From Bradyrhizobium sp. 195 (lineage in GTDB: Bacteria > Pseudomonadota > Alphaproteobacteria > Rhizobiales > Xanthobacteraceae), in contig NZ_CP082161.1 in the NCBI RefSeq assembly GCF_023101665.1, forward strand, positions 5,828,001-5,892,000: a stretch of 64,000 nucleotides of DNA, read 5' to 3'. Below are positions 1 through 8,552 of this stretch, piece after piece. A program made the position numbers and the translations under genes. The notes below the pieces were generated by a model. That model had not been told where the DNA came from. It ran no database searches and saw only the letters and a list, made by a program, of their open reading frames with translations. Position 1 is the stretch's first letter. Each line of letters starts with the position of its first letter.

Positions 1-2457
1 CAGATCGTGGCTGGCCGCCGCCAGGAAGCGGGTCTTGCCGAGATTGGCCTGCTCGGCCTCCGCCTTCGCCTGCTCGAGCGCCTCGGTCCGCTCGCGGACA
101 CGCAGCTCGAGCCCCTCATTGGCGCGTCGCAGGGCTTCCGCGGCACGGTGACGCTCGGTGACGTCGGTGTAGGTCGAGACGTAGCCGCCCTCGGCAACGC
201 GGTCGTAAACGATCTCGAGCACCGTGCCGTCCGGCCGCTTGCGCTCGTACAGATAGGGCCAGCTCTGCGTGGCGACGTCACGATTGACCAGGAGCGCGGC
301 GAATTCGGAGGCGGCATATTCGCCGCGCTCCACGTTAAAGGCAATCAGGTCCGCCAGTGGAAGACCCACGCGCACGAAATCCGGCGGCAGGTCCAGGAGC
401 GCGATGAACCGGCCGTTCCAGGCCGTGATGTTGAAATCCGCATCGAACGCGCAAATGCCCTGCGGTACGCTCTCCAGCGTGCTCTGCAAAAGGCTGCGGT
501 TGAAGCGCAACGCCTCCGAGGCTTCATCGAGCATCGCCATCGCCGCCCGCCGCGACAGCGAGTGCCCTTCCAGCGACGCCGCGATCACCACGCGCGCCGA
601 TGCCGCACCGATCGCCCCCGCGAGCAGGTTCTCGGTGAATCGGATCGAGTCGAGATCGACGAGCCCCGACGGATCGAGTCGCGGCCCGGTGCCGGCGATG
701 CGAGCCGCGAGATAGCCGTCGAAGGCCGCCACGCCGCGCTCCGCGCCGACAAACCGCAGCGCCAGCGCGCGGAGATCGTCGAGCCGGACCACCACGCGGG
801 ACGACAGTTTCGGAATCGATTCGCGCACGACACCGTCGGCGAATGCCGCGGCCTGGTTGCGCTCGACGGTCGATTGCCGCCCCAGCGCCGAGAACATCAG
901 GAAGCAGACGAGGTTGAGGCCGAGGCTCCAGAGCGTGGCGTGCGAGATCGGATCAATCCCTCCGAGGCCGAACAGCGCGTTCGGCCTGAGCCAGGCGATC
1001 TGCCACGGACCGTGGCGAACGATCTCCTCGATCCCTGGCCACAGTGGCGCTGCCGAGGGCAGCAGCAGCGTATAAGCCCAGATGCAAAACCCGATTGCGA
1101 TCCCGAGCGAGGCACCGGTCTTGTTGGCACGCGGCCAGAACAGCCCTCCCACGAAGGCGGGACCGAATTGCGCGACCGCGACGAACGACAGAAGTCCGAT
1201 CACGGTGAGCGGATAGGACTGGTTGACCAGGCGGTGCATCAGATAGGCGAGCAGCAGGATGCCGAGGATCGAGAGCCGGCGCACCGCCACCAACACCGAC
1301 GTCATCGGCCGGCTCTGCGCACGCAGGCCGAAGACGCGTGACCGCAGCAGCAGCGGCATGATGACGTCGTTGCAGAGCATGGTGCTGAGCGCGACGGAGG
1401 TCATGATCACCATGCCGGTGGCGGCCGACAGGCCGCCCAGGAAGGCGATCAGGCTGACGGTGCCCGCGTCCGCCGCGATCGGTAGCGAAATGACGTAGGT
1501 GTCGGGGTCCATCATCGCGCCGAAGCGGTCGAGCCCGGCTGCGGCGATCGGCAGGATCAGCAGGCTGAACAGCACAAGATACGCAGGATAGAGCCACGCC
1601 GCGGTGCGCGTGTGGGCCGGACTCTCGTTCTCGACGACGGCGACATGGAAGGCCTGCGGCAGGCAGAGGAAGGCGATCGCCGAGATGATGATCGTCGAGG
1701 GCCAAACCGGCTGCGCCAGATCGAAGGTCAGAATCCCCGCCGATTGCGGATCCGACTGGAACTGCGACAGCAGAGCGGTCGGCCCGCCGGACAGGCCGAA
1801 CAGCACGAACAGCGCGACAATCAGGAAAGCGGCCAGCTTGACGACGCTCTCGAAGGCGATCGCGAGCATCAGGCCGCGATGATGCTCGCTGGCATGGACA
1901 TGCCGGACGCCGAACACGATCGCGAACAGCGCCATCGACGCCGCCACGCCGAACGCCGAATCCTGCCAGAACTGCAGCGCCTCGCCGCTGGCCCGCTCCG
2001 GCTGGAGGATCAGATAATCAAAACTCTTGCCGACCGCCTTGAGTTGAAGCGCGATGTAGGGAAGCACGCCCAGCAGCGATGCGAGCGTCACGAAAGCCGC
2101 GAGCACCTGACTCTTGCCGTAGCGCGCGGCGATGAAGTCCGAGATCGAGGTGACGTTCTGCGCCTTGGCGATCGCGATCACTTTGGACAGGACCCTCTGG
2201 CCGAACAGCAGCACCAGGGTCGGGCCGATATAGATCGTGGCGAAGTCCAGTCCGCTGGTGGCGGCACGCCCGACTGATCCGTAGAAGCTCCACGAGGTGT
2301 TGTAGACCGCGAGCGTCAGGCAATAGCTGATCGCGGCCGCCCAGGAATTTGGCGCAACCAGCGGCCCACCGGCGCTTCGCCGGTCGCCCCACCAGGCGAC
2401 CAGGAACAGCGTGGTCACATAGCCGGCTGCGACCGCAAGAACGAACCACGCCTGCAA
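1..2457 (-). CDS. Na+/solute symporter-fused histidine kinase, C-terminus cut by window edge
   Basis: About 819 residues are visible. The N-terminal ~500 residues are hydrophobic and read as a sodium:solute symporter (SSS) module. A PAS segment and a coiled linker follow, and the window ends exactly inside the histidine kinase H-box (FLAAASHDL, His at about residue 817). The ATPase domain and any receiver lie outside. I chose a TTG start at 2457 because GTGAGGA lies 6 nt upstream and no in-frame ATG/GTG lies nearby. The gene follows mctP on the same strand with a 145-nt gap, so it may sense the monocarboxylates that MctP imports. SSS-kinase fusions of this layout are known (CbrA-like proteins). 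The family call is firm; the ligand is inference. Confidence 0.88.
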   Translation of the reverse strand, partial: MQAWFVLAVAAGYVTTLFLVAWWGDRRSAGGPLVAPNSWAAAISYCLTLAVYNTSWSFYGSVGRAATSGLDFATIYIGPTLVLLFGQRVLSKVIAIAKAQNVTSISDFIAARYGKSQVLAAFVTLASLLGVLPYIALQLKAVGKSFDYLILQPERASGEALQFWQDSAFGVAASMALFAIVFGVRHVHASEHHRGLMLAIAFESVVKLAAFLIVALFVLFGLSGGPTALLSQFQSDPQSAGILTFDLAQPVWPSTIIISAIAFLCLPQAFHVAVVENESPAHTRTAAWLYPAYLVLFSLLILPIAAAGLDRFGAMMDPDTYVISLPIAADAGTVSLIAFLGGLSAATGMVIMTSVALSTMLCNDVIMPLLLRSRVFGLRAQSRPMTSVLVAVRRLSILGILLLAYLMHRLVNQSYPLTVIGLLSFVAVAQFGPAFVGGLFWPRANKTGASLGIAIGFCIWAYTLLLPSAAPLWPGIEEIVRHGPWQIAWLRPNALFGLGGIDPISHATLWSLGLNLVCFLMFSALGRQSTVERNQAAAFADGVVRESIPKLSSRVVVRLDDLRALALRFVGAERGVAAFDGYLAARIAGTGPRLDPSGLVDLDSIRFTENLLAGAIGAASARVVIAASLEGHSLSRRAAMAMLDEASEALRFNRSLLQSTLESVPQGICAFDADFNITAWNGRFIALLDLPPDFVRVGLPLADLIAFNVERGEYAASEFAALLVNRDVATQSWPYLYERKRPDGTVLEIVYDRVAEGGYVSTYTDVTERHRAAEALRRANEGLELRVRERTEALEQAKAEAEQANLGKTRFLAAASHDL

Positions 2458-2569
2458 GACATCCTCACCCGAAACCGTCCGATCCGCCCGCAACGAGCGG
2501 CTCCGGAACGCGGGCGGATACTAGAGCGTTTTCAATCGCATGGAAGGCTATTCATTCCAAAGAGGACCA

Positions 2570-2593
2570 GCGGCCGGAGCGATCTCCGGCCGC
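2570..2593 (-). terminator. Perfect 10-bp hairpin after mctP
   Basis: GCGGCCGGAG, a CGAT loop and CTCCGGCCGC form a perfect stem starting 10 nt after the mctP stop codon. On the minus strand it is followed by a pyrimidine-rich but not pure-T stretch. It could be a weak terminator or an attenuator that sets the ratio of mctP to the downstream kinase. Confidence 0.5.
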
Positions 2594-2602
2594 CGATGGC
2601 AG

Positions 2603-4096
2603 TCACTCCGCCGCTTCGCGGGACAGCCGTTCCTGCGGGACGCGCTTGAGCACCAGGTTGACCGCGACGGCCACCATGATGTTGAGCACGAGCGCCAGGA
2701 GGCCGGTGTAGATCGCAACCTTGCCCATGCCGAAATCGACACTGTGCAGCGGCTTCAGCCCGTCCGACCAGGCCAGCCACGATCCGCCTGCAAGACCGAC
2801 GGCCCAGCCGGCCAGCAGCGCCTTGCTCGAGAACCAGTTCAGGTAGAGACCGAACACCAGCGCCGGCAGCGTCTGCAGGATCCAGAGGCCTCCGAGCAGC
2901 TGCAGGTCGAGCGCGAACTGCGTCGGCATCAGCAGGATGGCGAGCAGCGCGCCGACCTTCACCAGCATGGAGGTGATCTTGGCAACCTTTGCCTCACCCG
3001 CCGGCGTCACCTTCGGATCGACCCACACCTTCCAGAAGTTGCGGGTGAACAGGTTGGCCGCGCCGATGCTCATGACGGCGGCCGGCACGAGCGCGCCGAT
3101 CGCAATCGCAGCGAAGGCGAAGCCCGCGAACCAGCTCGGGAACAGCATCTTGAACAGCTCGGGCACAACGTCGTTGTTGCTCGCGAGCTTCAACCCCGCC
3201 GCATGGCCCATGTAACCCAGCAGCGCGAGCAGGCCGAGCAGCAGCGTGTAGGCCGGCAGCAGCATCGCATTCTTGCGAATGGTGTTGCCGCCCGAGGACG
3301 CGAAGATGCCGGTCAGCGTGTGCGGGTACATGAAGGCGGCGAGCGCCGAGCCCAGCGCCAGCGAGGCATAGGGCACGATCTGCGCCGGCGACAACAGGAT
3401 GCCGCCAGAGCCCTTTGCAGCAAATGCCGCGTCCGCCGCGGTGAAGATCGCGCCGTAACCGCCGAGCCTAGACGGCACGATTGCGATCGCAGCGATCACC
3501 ACGATGTAGATCATGATGTCCTTGACGAAGGCGATCAGCGCCGGTGCGCGCAGGCCCGACGAATAGGTGTAGAGCGCGAGCACCAGGAAGGCGAGAACGA
3601 GCGGCACCTCGCCGTGCAGGCCGAGCGCCTTGATCGCGACCTCCATGCCGATGAGCTGGAGAGCGATGTAGGGCATCGTTGCCAGCACGCCGGTGGCCGC
3701 GACCGCGAGCTCGAGACCGCGCGATCCGTAAGCGCCGCGCACCACGTCACCCGCGGTGACGTAGCCGCGTTCCTTGGCGACCTTCCACAGCACCGGCATC
3801 ACCGCGAACACGAAGGGATAGACGATAATGGTGTAGGGCAGCGCGAAGAATCCGTAGGCGCCGACCGCATAGACCAGCGCGGGAACGGCGATCACCGTGT
3901 AAGCGGTGTAGAAATCGCCGCCGACCAGGAACCAGGTGATCCAGGTCCCGAACTTGCGGCCGCCGAGACCCCATTCGTCGAGATGGGCGAGTGTCTCCGG
4001 CTTGCGCCATCGCGAGGCGACGAAGCCCATGCCGGTGACGAGGACGAACAAAGCGAGGAATACGGCGAACGCCGCGCTATCGACATTAGTCAGCAC
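2603..4096 (-). CDS. mctP: MctP-like monocarboxylate/sodium:solute symporter
   Basis: A 497-residue integral membrane protein of the SSS family with about 13 hydrophobic segments across its length. An early glycine/aromatic block (GLGGRKFGTWITWF) is typical of the monocarboxylate permease group. Rhizobial MctP takes up lactate, pyruvate, propionate and alanine; that substrate range is family knowledge, not visible here. The GTG start at 4096 overlaps the end of the small DUF3311 gene by 11 nt, so the two are probably translationally coupled. A histidine kinase with its own SSS domain lies downstream on the same strand. Confidence 0.9.
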   Translation of the reverse strand: MLTNVDSAAFAVFLALFVLVTGMGFVASRWRKPETLAHLDEWGLGGRKFGTWITWFLVGGDFYTAYTVIAVPALVYAVGAYGFFALPYTIIVYPFVFAVMPVLWKVAKERGYVTAGDVVRGAYGSRGLELAVAATGVLATMPYIALQLIGMEVAIKALGLHGEVPLVLAFLVLALYTYSSGLRAPALIAFVKDIMIYIVVIAAIAIVPSRLGGYGAIFTAADAAFAAKGSGGILLSPAQIVPYASLALGSALAAFMYPHTLTGIFASSGGNTIRKNAMLLPAYTLLLGLLALLGYMGHAAGLKLASNNDVVPELFKMLFPSWFAGFAFAAIAIGALVPAAVMSIGAANLFTRNFWKVWVDPKVTPAGEAKVAKITSMLVKVGALLAILLMPTQFALDLQLLGGLWILQTLPALVFGLYLNWFSSKALLAGWAVGLAGGSWLAWSDGLKPLHSVDFGMGKVAIYTGLLALVLNIMVAVAVNLVLKRVPQERLSREAAE

Positions 4097-4262
4097 GGCG
4101 CGCGCTCCTGTAGACGATGTAAGTGAGGAGCGAGGTCAGCGGCACCCAGGCGAGCTGATACCAGTAGAAGAACGGGAAGCCGAACAGATGGGGCTCCCGG
4201 ATGTTGTAGAACGGCACGATCATCAGGCCGATGAACGGCAACAGCAGCAACAGACGTATCAC
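4086..4262 (-). CDS. DUF3311 small membrane protein, MctP partner
   Basis: A 58-residue protein with two hydrophobic segments (about residues 3-20 and 35-52), the usual size and shape of DUF3311 proteins encoded just upstream of SSS permeases. The reading frame runs open as far as 4415, but I place the start at the GTG at 4262 because a strong GGGGAGGAGAG ribosome site precedes it and the family begins with the first membrane segment. Its 3' end overlaps mctP by 11 nt. It probably acts as a small subunit or assembly partner of the permease; this is inference from gene order. Confidence 0.82.
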   Translation of the reverse strand: MIRLLLLLPFIGLMIVPFYNIREPHLFGFPFFYWYQLAWVPLTSLLTYIVYRSARRAD

Positions 4263-4601
4263 GCTCTCTCCTCCCCTGTGAGTGAAGTCGACGCGCTTTT
4301 TCGTGAGCGCGACTTGAGCGCGATATAGCTGACAAGCAGGGCCAGCCCCTCCCCTACCTTGGCTCGGCCGGACCCCCATACTTTCGTATCGCCGCAGCGC
4401 GCATGGACGCGTCATGGCCGTTTTTTCTTTGCGCTGTCATTGCGCCGGCAGTTCACTTCGCATTGGTAATGCGGCTGCTCGCTACAAGCACCGTCATTGC
4501 GCGGAGCCCTTGCGACGAAGCAATCCACTCTGCTGCCACGGGCACAGTCTGGATTGCCTCGCTACGCTCGCAATGACGAGGAGAGGTCCGTGGACTAACG
4601 T
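4263..4601. other. 339-nt intergenic region between mlaD and the DUF3311 gene
   Basis: No credible gene is present. The part near 4600 is occupied by an intergenic palindromic repeat (4491-4578). The part near 4263 must hold the promoter of the DUF3311-mctP-kinase unit, but I could not identify convincing -35/-10 elements. Confidence 0.6.
4491..4578. repeat. Intergenic palindrome, CGTCATTGCG family
   Basis: The element opens with CGTCATTGCG and closes with CGCAATGACG, with inner arms GAAGCAATCC and GGATTGC. A second copy with the same ends and inner arms is at 11427-11512. It lies just after mlaD, so its transcript could fold into a long hairpin. Confidence 0.8.
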
Positions 4602-5474
4602 CTACTGCCGCCTGCGCTCGCCCGCGGCCGGCTTCGGCGGCTCGGGCGGCGGGGCTGCTTGCGACGAGTTGCTGGCGCCGAACAGCACGCGGGTCGGGTT
4701 GCGGTCGAAATTGTTCACGGCGCGGCTGATGTCGCCGAGGGTGCGGCGGCCGTCGGCCATCAGCGCACCGGAGCGCTTGTCGAAATCGTCGGCGAGCTCG
4801 CGGATCGACTTCACCGCCTGGAACAGCTCGCCGCCGTCCTTGCCGCCGGCGAGCGAGTTGAGGCCGAGCATGAGATTGTCCGCCTTGAGCATGACGCCGT
4901 CGACCTTGGCCATCACGCCATCGATCTTCTCGGAATTGCGCGCGAGCGAGTTGGTGAAGGTCTCGAGATTCTTCAGCGAGTTCTTCACCGATTCCTGATT
5001 GTCGGCGACGATCTTGTTGATGTTCTGCAGCGTGCCGCGGATCGCCTCGGTAACGTCCTGGAGCTTGTTGGGATCGGCGGTCAGCGTCGGGATGCCGTCC
5101 TGGTCGAGCGGCGGCGGGGCCGCGGCCTCGTCGCCGCCCTTGAGCGAGATTGCGGCGACGCCCGTGAGGCCCTGGAATTCGAGGCCGACCAGGGTGTCCT
5201 TGCGGATCGGAGCGTTGTTCTCGATCATGGCGAGTGCGACAACCCGCCGCGGGTTGTCGAGCTTCACCGAGACCACCTCGCCCACCCTGATACCGTTGAA
5301 ATTGACGCTGCCGCCATTGCGCAGGCCCGCGGCCGGGCCCTCGAACACGACGCGCAGGGGGCTGCGCTGCTTGGTGGTGTGCAGCGATTGAAACCACAGC
5401 ACGAAGCCGATCGCCGCGGCGATCACCGCCAGCGTGAACGACCCGATCAAGACGTAGTTCGCCCGCGTTTCCAT
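4602..5474 (-). CDS. mlaD: MlaD-family MCE-domain protein
   Basis: A 290-residue protein with one N-terminal membrane anchor (about residues 8-28), then an MCE/MlaD domain (about 38-120, including the GLRNGGSVNFNGIRVGEV segment), then a long helical region and a Pro/Ala-rich tail. MCE proteins form the periplasmic lipid-binding ring of Mla-type phospholipid transporters. It is the last gene of a three-gene unit after the permease and ATPase (gap to mlaF 41 nt). No MlaC-type periplasmic shuttle is encoded next to it, so a partner would be elsewhere. The symbol is by family rather than proven orthology. Confidence 0.88.
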   Translation of the reverse strand: METRANYVLIGSFTLAVIAAAIGFVLWFQSLHTTKQRSPLRVVFEGPAAGLRNGGSVNFNGIRVGEVVSVKLDNPRRVVALAMIENNAPIRKDTLVGLEFQGLTGVAAISLKGGDEAAAPPPLDQDGIPTLTADPNKLQDVTEAIRGTLQNINKIVADNQESVKNSLKNLETFTNSLARNSEKIDGVMAKVDGVMLKADNLMLGLNSLAGGKDGGELFQAVKSIRELADDFDKRSGALMADGRRTLGDISRAVNNFDRNPTRVLFGASNSSQAAPPPEPPKPAAGERRRQ

Positions 5475-5515
5475 CAGGTGCTCCGGCTACTCATCCCAGC
5501 TACTCAACCCAGCTC

Positions 5516-6292
5516 TCAACCCATGACCGCGCGGGCGCGCTTGCCATGGAAATACTGCCTCAGCCAGGGATGCTGCGAGGCCTGCATGTCGGCGATCGAC
5601 CCTGCCGCAATGATCTTACCGTTCCCTAAAACGGCGATGCGGTCACATGCTGTGTAAAGGCTGTCGAGGTCGTGGGTTACCATGAAAACCGTCAGCCCCA
5701 AAGTGCGCTGGAGCGTCCTGACCAGCTCGTCGAAGTCGCCGGCGCCGATCGGGTCGAGGCCCGAGGTCGGCTCATCCAGGAAGACGAGGTCCGGATCGAG
5801 CGACAGCGCGCGCGCCAGCGCCACGCGCTTGATCATGCCGCCCGAGAGTTCTGACGGAAATCGCTCGGCGACCTCGGGCTTGAGGCCGACCATGGTGAGC
5901 TTGGCCATGGTGATCTCGTCCATCAGCCGCTGCGAGACCCGCAAATATTCGCGCATCGGAAACTGGATGTTCTGCCGCACGGTGAGCGAGGAGAACAGCG
6001 CGCCCTGCTGAAACAAGACGCCCCAGCGCCGCTCGACGTTGCGGCGCTGCGAGGTGTTGGAGGAATCCAGATCGACACCGAACACTTCGATGGAGCCGGC
6101 GACCTTCGGCACGAGGCCGATGATGGTGCGCGTCAGCACCGACTTGCCCGCGCCGGAAGGGCCGACGAAGCCGAGGATCTCGCCACACTTGACGTCGAGG
6201 TTGAGGCCGTCGAGCACGCGCGTGCTGCCGAACTGCACGGTGATGTCGCGGACGCGGATGATGGGATTTTGGATCTCGCCTGCCATCGTCAC
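5516..6292 (-). CDS. mlaF: Mla-type ABC transporter ATP-binding protein
   Basis: A 258-residue ATPase with Walker A (GPSGAGKS, near residue 43), a signature LSGGM and Walker B followed by LDEPTSGLD, plus the switch histidine in VTHDLDS. The LSGGMIKRVALAR form of the signature is usual in the MlaF/Ttg2A group. The ATG overlaps the stop of the upstream permease by 4 nt, so the two are translationally coupled. It powers phospholipid movement through the MlaE-type permease and MCE protein; direction of transport cannot be told from sequence. Confidence 0.92.
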   Translation of the reverse strand: MTMAGEIQNPIIRVRDITVQFGSTRVLDGLNLDVKCGEILGFVGPSGAGKSVLTRTIIGLVPKVAGSIEVFGVDLDSSNTSQRRNVERRWGVLFQQGALFSSLTVRQNIQFPMREYLRVSQRLMDEITMAKLTMVGLKPEVAERFPSELSGGMIKRVALARALSLDPDLVFLDEPTSGLDPIGAGDFDELVRTLQRTLGLTVFMVTHDLDSLYTACDRIAVLGNGKIIAAGSIADMQASQHPWLRQYFHGKRARAVMG

Positions 6293-7422
6293 ATCCCGAT
6301 CGAGGCGAAGAAGATCGCGAACACGCCGTCCATGACGATGACGAAGAAGATGCCCTTCACCACCGAGGCCGTGGTGTGCTGTCCGAGCGATTCCGCACTG
6401 CCCTGCACGGCGAGCCCTTCGACGCAGGCGACGATGCCGATCACCGCGGCCATGACCGGAGCCTTGACGATGCCGACGATGAAATGGTCGATCGAGATGG
6501 CATCGCGCAGGCGAAGCAGGAACGCCTCGGGCTCGACGCCGCCATAGAGCCAGGCGACGAGCCCGCCGCCATAGAGCGCGGCCATCGCGCCGAGGAAAGC
6601 GAGGATCGGCAGCGCCAGCACGAGGGCCATCATGCGCGGCAGCACCAGGACCTCGATCGGGTCGAAGCCCATGGTGCGCAACGCGTCGATCTCCTCGCGC
6701 ATCTTCATCGAGCCGAGCTCGGCGGTGTAGGCGCTGCCCGAGCGTCCCGCGACCATGATCGCGACCAGGAGCACGCCGATCTCGCGCAGCACCAGCACGC
6801 CGAGCATGTCGACCACGAAGATGTCGGCGCCGAATCTTCGGAAATGGAAGATGCCTTGTTGCGCGATAATGCAGCCGATCAGGAAGGTGATCAGCACGAT
6901 GATCGGCACCGCGCGCCAGCAGACCTGCTCCATGTGATGCACGGTCGAGGTCAGGCGGAACGAGCGCGGATGGATCAGGACGCGAAATCCTGCCGCGAGC
7001 ACGGCGCCGAGCATGTCGACGAGGCCCGCAACCGTCCCGCCCACACCGGCTACGGTCCGGCCGATCTGCTCCAGCATGCCGGTGATGGTCACCGTGCCGC
7101 CGTCGACCACGGCCGTCGCCCTGACCCGCCGCACCTCGTCGACCAGACTCGAATAATTGGCGGAGAGCCCCGCGATCTGCGCCTCGACGGGCCCATTGGT
7201 CAGGCTACGGCGCAGGCGCTCGATCAACCAGGCGCCGAAGGTGTCGAGCTTGGCGACCTCGGAGACGTCGATGAAGATGCTCTGGGGCCTGCCGGCGAGC
7301 TTCTCGGCGTCGGCCACGATCCGCTCCAGCACCGGCGCGAAGCTCGCGGTCCAGGTCCCAGTGGCGCAAAGTGCCAGCGCGTTGCCCTTGGCAATCCGTT
7401 CCAGCTTCGGATCGCTGTTCAA
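6289..7422 (-). CDS. mlaE: MlaE-type permease with N-terminal STAS domain
   Basis: A 377-residue protein. Residues ~1-110 form a STAS-like domain comparable to the separate MlaB protein of E. coli, and residues ~120-375 form the MlaE permease with 5-6 membrane helices and a GRSGSAYTAELGSM cytoplasmic loop. The fusion means that MlaB and MlaE functions are on one chain. It is the first gene of the unit and faces the dgcA-like gene across a 134-nt divergent promoter region. Confidence 0.9.
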   Translation of the reverse strand: MNSDPKLERIAKGNALALCATGTWTASFAPVLERIVADAEKLAGRPQSIFIDVSEVAKLDTFGAWLIERLRRSLTNGPVEAQIAGLSANYSSLVDEVRRVRATAVVDGGTVTITGMLEQIGRTVAGVGGTVAGLVDMLGAVLAAGFRVLIHPRSFRLTSTVHHMEQVCWRAVPIIVLITFLIGCIIAQQGIFHFRRFGADIFVVDMLGVLVLREIGVLLVAIMVAGRSGSAYTAELGSMKMREEIDALRTMGFDPIEVLVLPRMMALVLALPILAFLGAMAALYGGGLVAWLYGGVEPEAFLLRLRDAISIDHFIVGIVKAPVMAAVIGIVACVEGLAVQGSAESLGQHTTASVVKGIFFVIVMDGVFAIFFASIGM

Positions 7423-7513
7423 GATGTCCGCTCCCGTGCCGGGGCGGAGAAGATCAGAGAGTTGCGCACGCGCCCTTACCCAGAGAAGGTATCCCCAAGT
7501 GGTTAATGTTAGT

Positions 7514-7531
7514 TGCTAGAGGTAACTAGCA
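7514..7531. promoter_or_regulatory. Short inverted repeat in the mlaE/dgcA divergent promoter region
   Basis: TGCTAG and CTAGCA flank a 6-nt spacer in the 134-nt region between two divergently transcribed genes. The surroundings are AT-richer than the rest of the window. It could be an operator for either gene, but with 6-bp arms chance is possible. Confidence 0.35.
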
Positions 7532-7556
7532 GGTTCAGATTTCGCCAGAGTTCAAA

Positions 7557-8552
7557 ATGACTTCCATGAAATTTGCTTCCCTGGCGGCGCGAATCGAGCG
7601 CTTCCCGATCGCGGGCAGCTTTACCATCAGCCGGGGGGCCAAAACCGAGGCCGTGACTGTCGTGGCGGAGGTCAGCCGGGACGGGCTGACCGGCCGCGGC
7701 GAGTGCGTGCCCTATCCCCGCTATGGCGAGACGCCCGAGGCGACGCTCGCGGCCATCCAGGCCATGCAGCAGGCCGTCGTGGACGGGCTCACGCGGCAGG
7801 CCCTCCAGGCCGCCATGGCGCCCGGAGCGGCCCGCAACGCCCTGGATTGCGCCTTGATCGACCTGGAGGCCAAGGCGGCGGGCCAGCGGGCCTGGAACCT
7901 GCTCGACCGCCCGGTGCCGGGCGAGCGCACCACGGCCTACACGATCTCGTTAGGGACCCCCGAGGCCATGGCCGCGGCGACCGCCAAGGCGGCGCACCGG
8001 CCGCTGCTCAAGATCAAGCTCGGCGGCGACGGCGATCCCCAGCGGATCGCGGCGGTGCGCAAGGCCGCGCCCGAAGCCGAGCTGATCGTCGATGCCAACG
8101 AGGCCTGGACCGAGGCCAATCTGGAGCACAATCTCGCCGCCTGCGACGCTGTCGGGGTCACGCTGGTCGAGCAGCCGCTGCCGGCCGGGAAGGACGAGGC
8201 GCTGTCGCGGATCAAGCGGCCGCTCGCGGTCTGCGCCGACGAGAGCGTGCACGACCGCTCCTCGCTTGCGCCCTTGCGCGAGCGCTACGACGCCGTGAAC
8301 ATCAAGCTCGACAAGACCGGCGGCCTCACCGAGGCGCTCGCCATGGCCGATGCCGCGCAGGCGCTTGGCTTCGAGATCATGATCGGCTGCATGGTCGCAA
8401 CCTCGCTGTCGATGGCCCCGGCGATGCTGGTGACGCCGCAGGCGCGCTTCGTCGATCTCGACGGCCCGCTGCTGCTGGCGCGCGACCGCGACCATGGGCT
8501 GCGTTACGACGACAGCCTGATCTATCCGCCGGACGCCTCGCTCTGGGGCTGA
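7557..8552 (+). CDS. dgcA: Enolase-superfamily racemase (dipeptide epimerase / DgcA-like)
   Basis: A 331-residue member of the muconate-lactonizing/dipeptide epimerase group. Visible catalytic features are the KIK pair (Lys152/Lys154), three metal ligands in VDANEAW (Asp179), VEQPL (Glu205) and CADES (Asp228), and the second-face lysine in NIKLDKTGG (Lys250 or Lys253). These set up 1,1-proton transfer. Relatives are described as L-Ala-D/L-Glu epimerases (YcjG) or N-acetyl-D-Glu racemases (DgcA); sequence alone does not decide. ATGs at 7557 and 7566 are both possible starts. The 3' end overlaps the convergent MFS gene by 31 nt. Confidence 0.85.
   Translation: MTSMKFASLAARIERFPIAGSFTISRGAKTEAVTVVAEVSRDGLTGRGECVPYPRYGETPEATLAAIQAMQQAVVDGLTRQALQAAMAPGAARNALDCALIDLEAKAAGQRAWNLLDRPVPGERTTAYTISLGTPEAMAAATAKAAHRPLLKIKLGGDGDPQRIAAVRKAAPEAELIVDANEAWTEANLEHNLAACDAVGVTLVEQPLPAGKDEALSRIKRPLAVCADESVHDRSSLAPLRERYDAVNIKLDKTGGLTEALAMADAAQALGFEIMIGCMVATSLSMAPAMLVTPQARFVDLDGPLLLARDRDHGLRYDDSLIYPPDASLWG

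Noticed and set aside
2540..4126. 528-codon open frame on the plus strand
   Set aside because: Antisense to mctP, which has transporter motifs; Gln/Arg/His-rich composition is that of a shadow.
4414..4998. 194-codon plus-strand frame spanning a repeat and the end of mlaD
   Set aside because: Half is repeat sequence, half antisense to the MCE protein.
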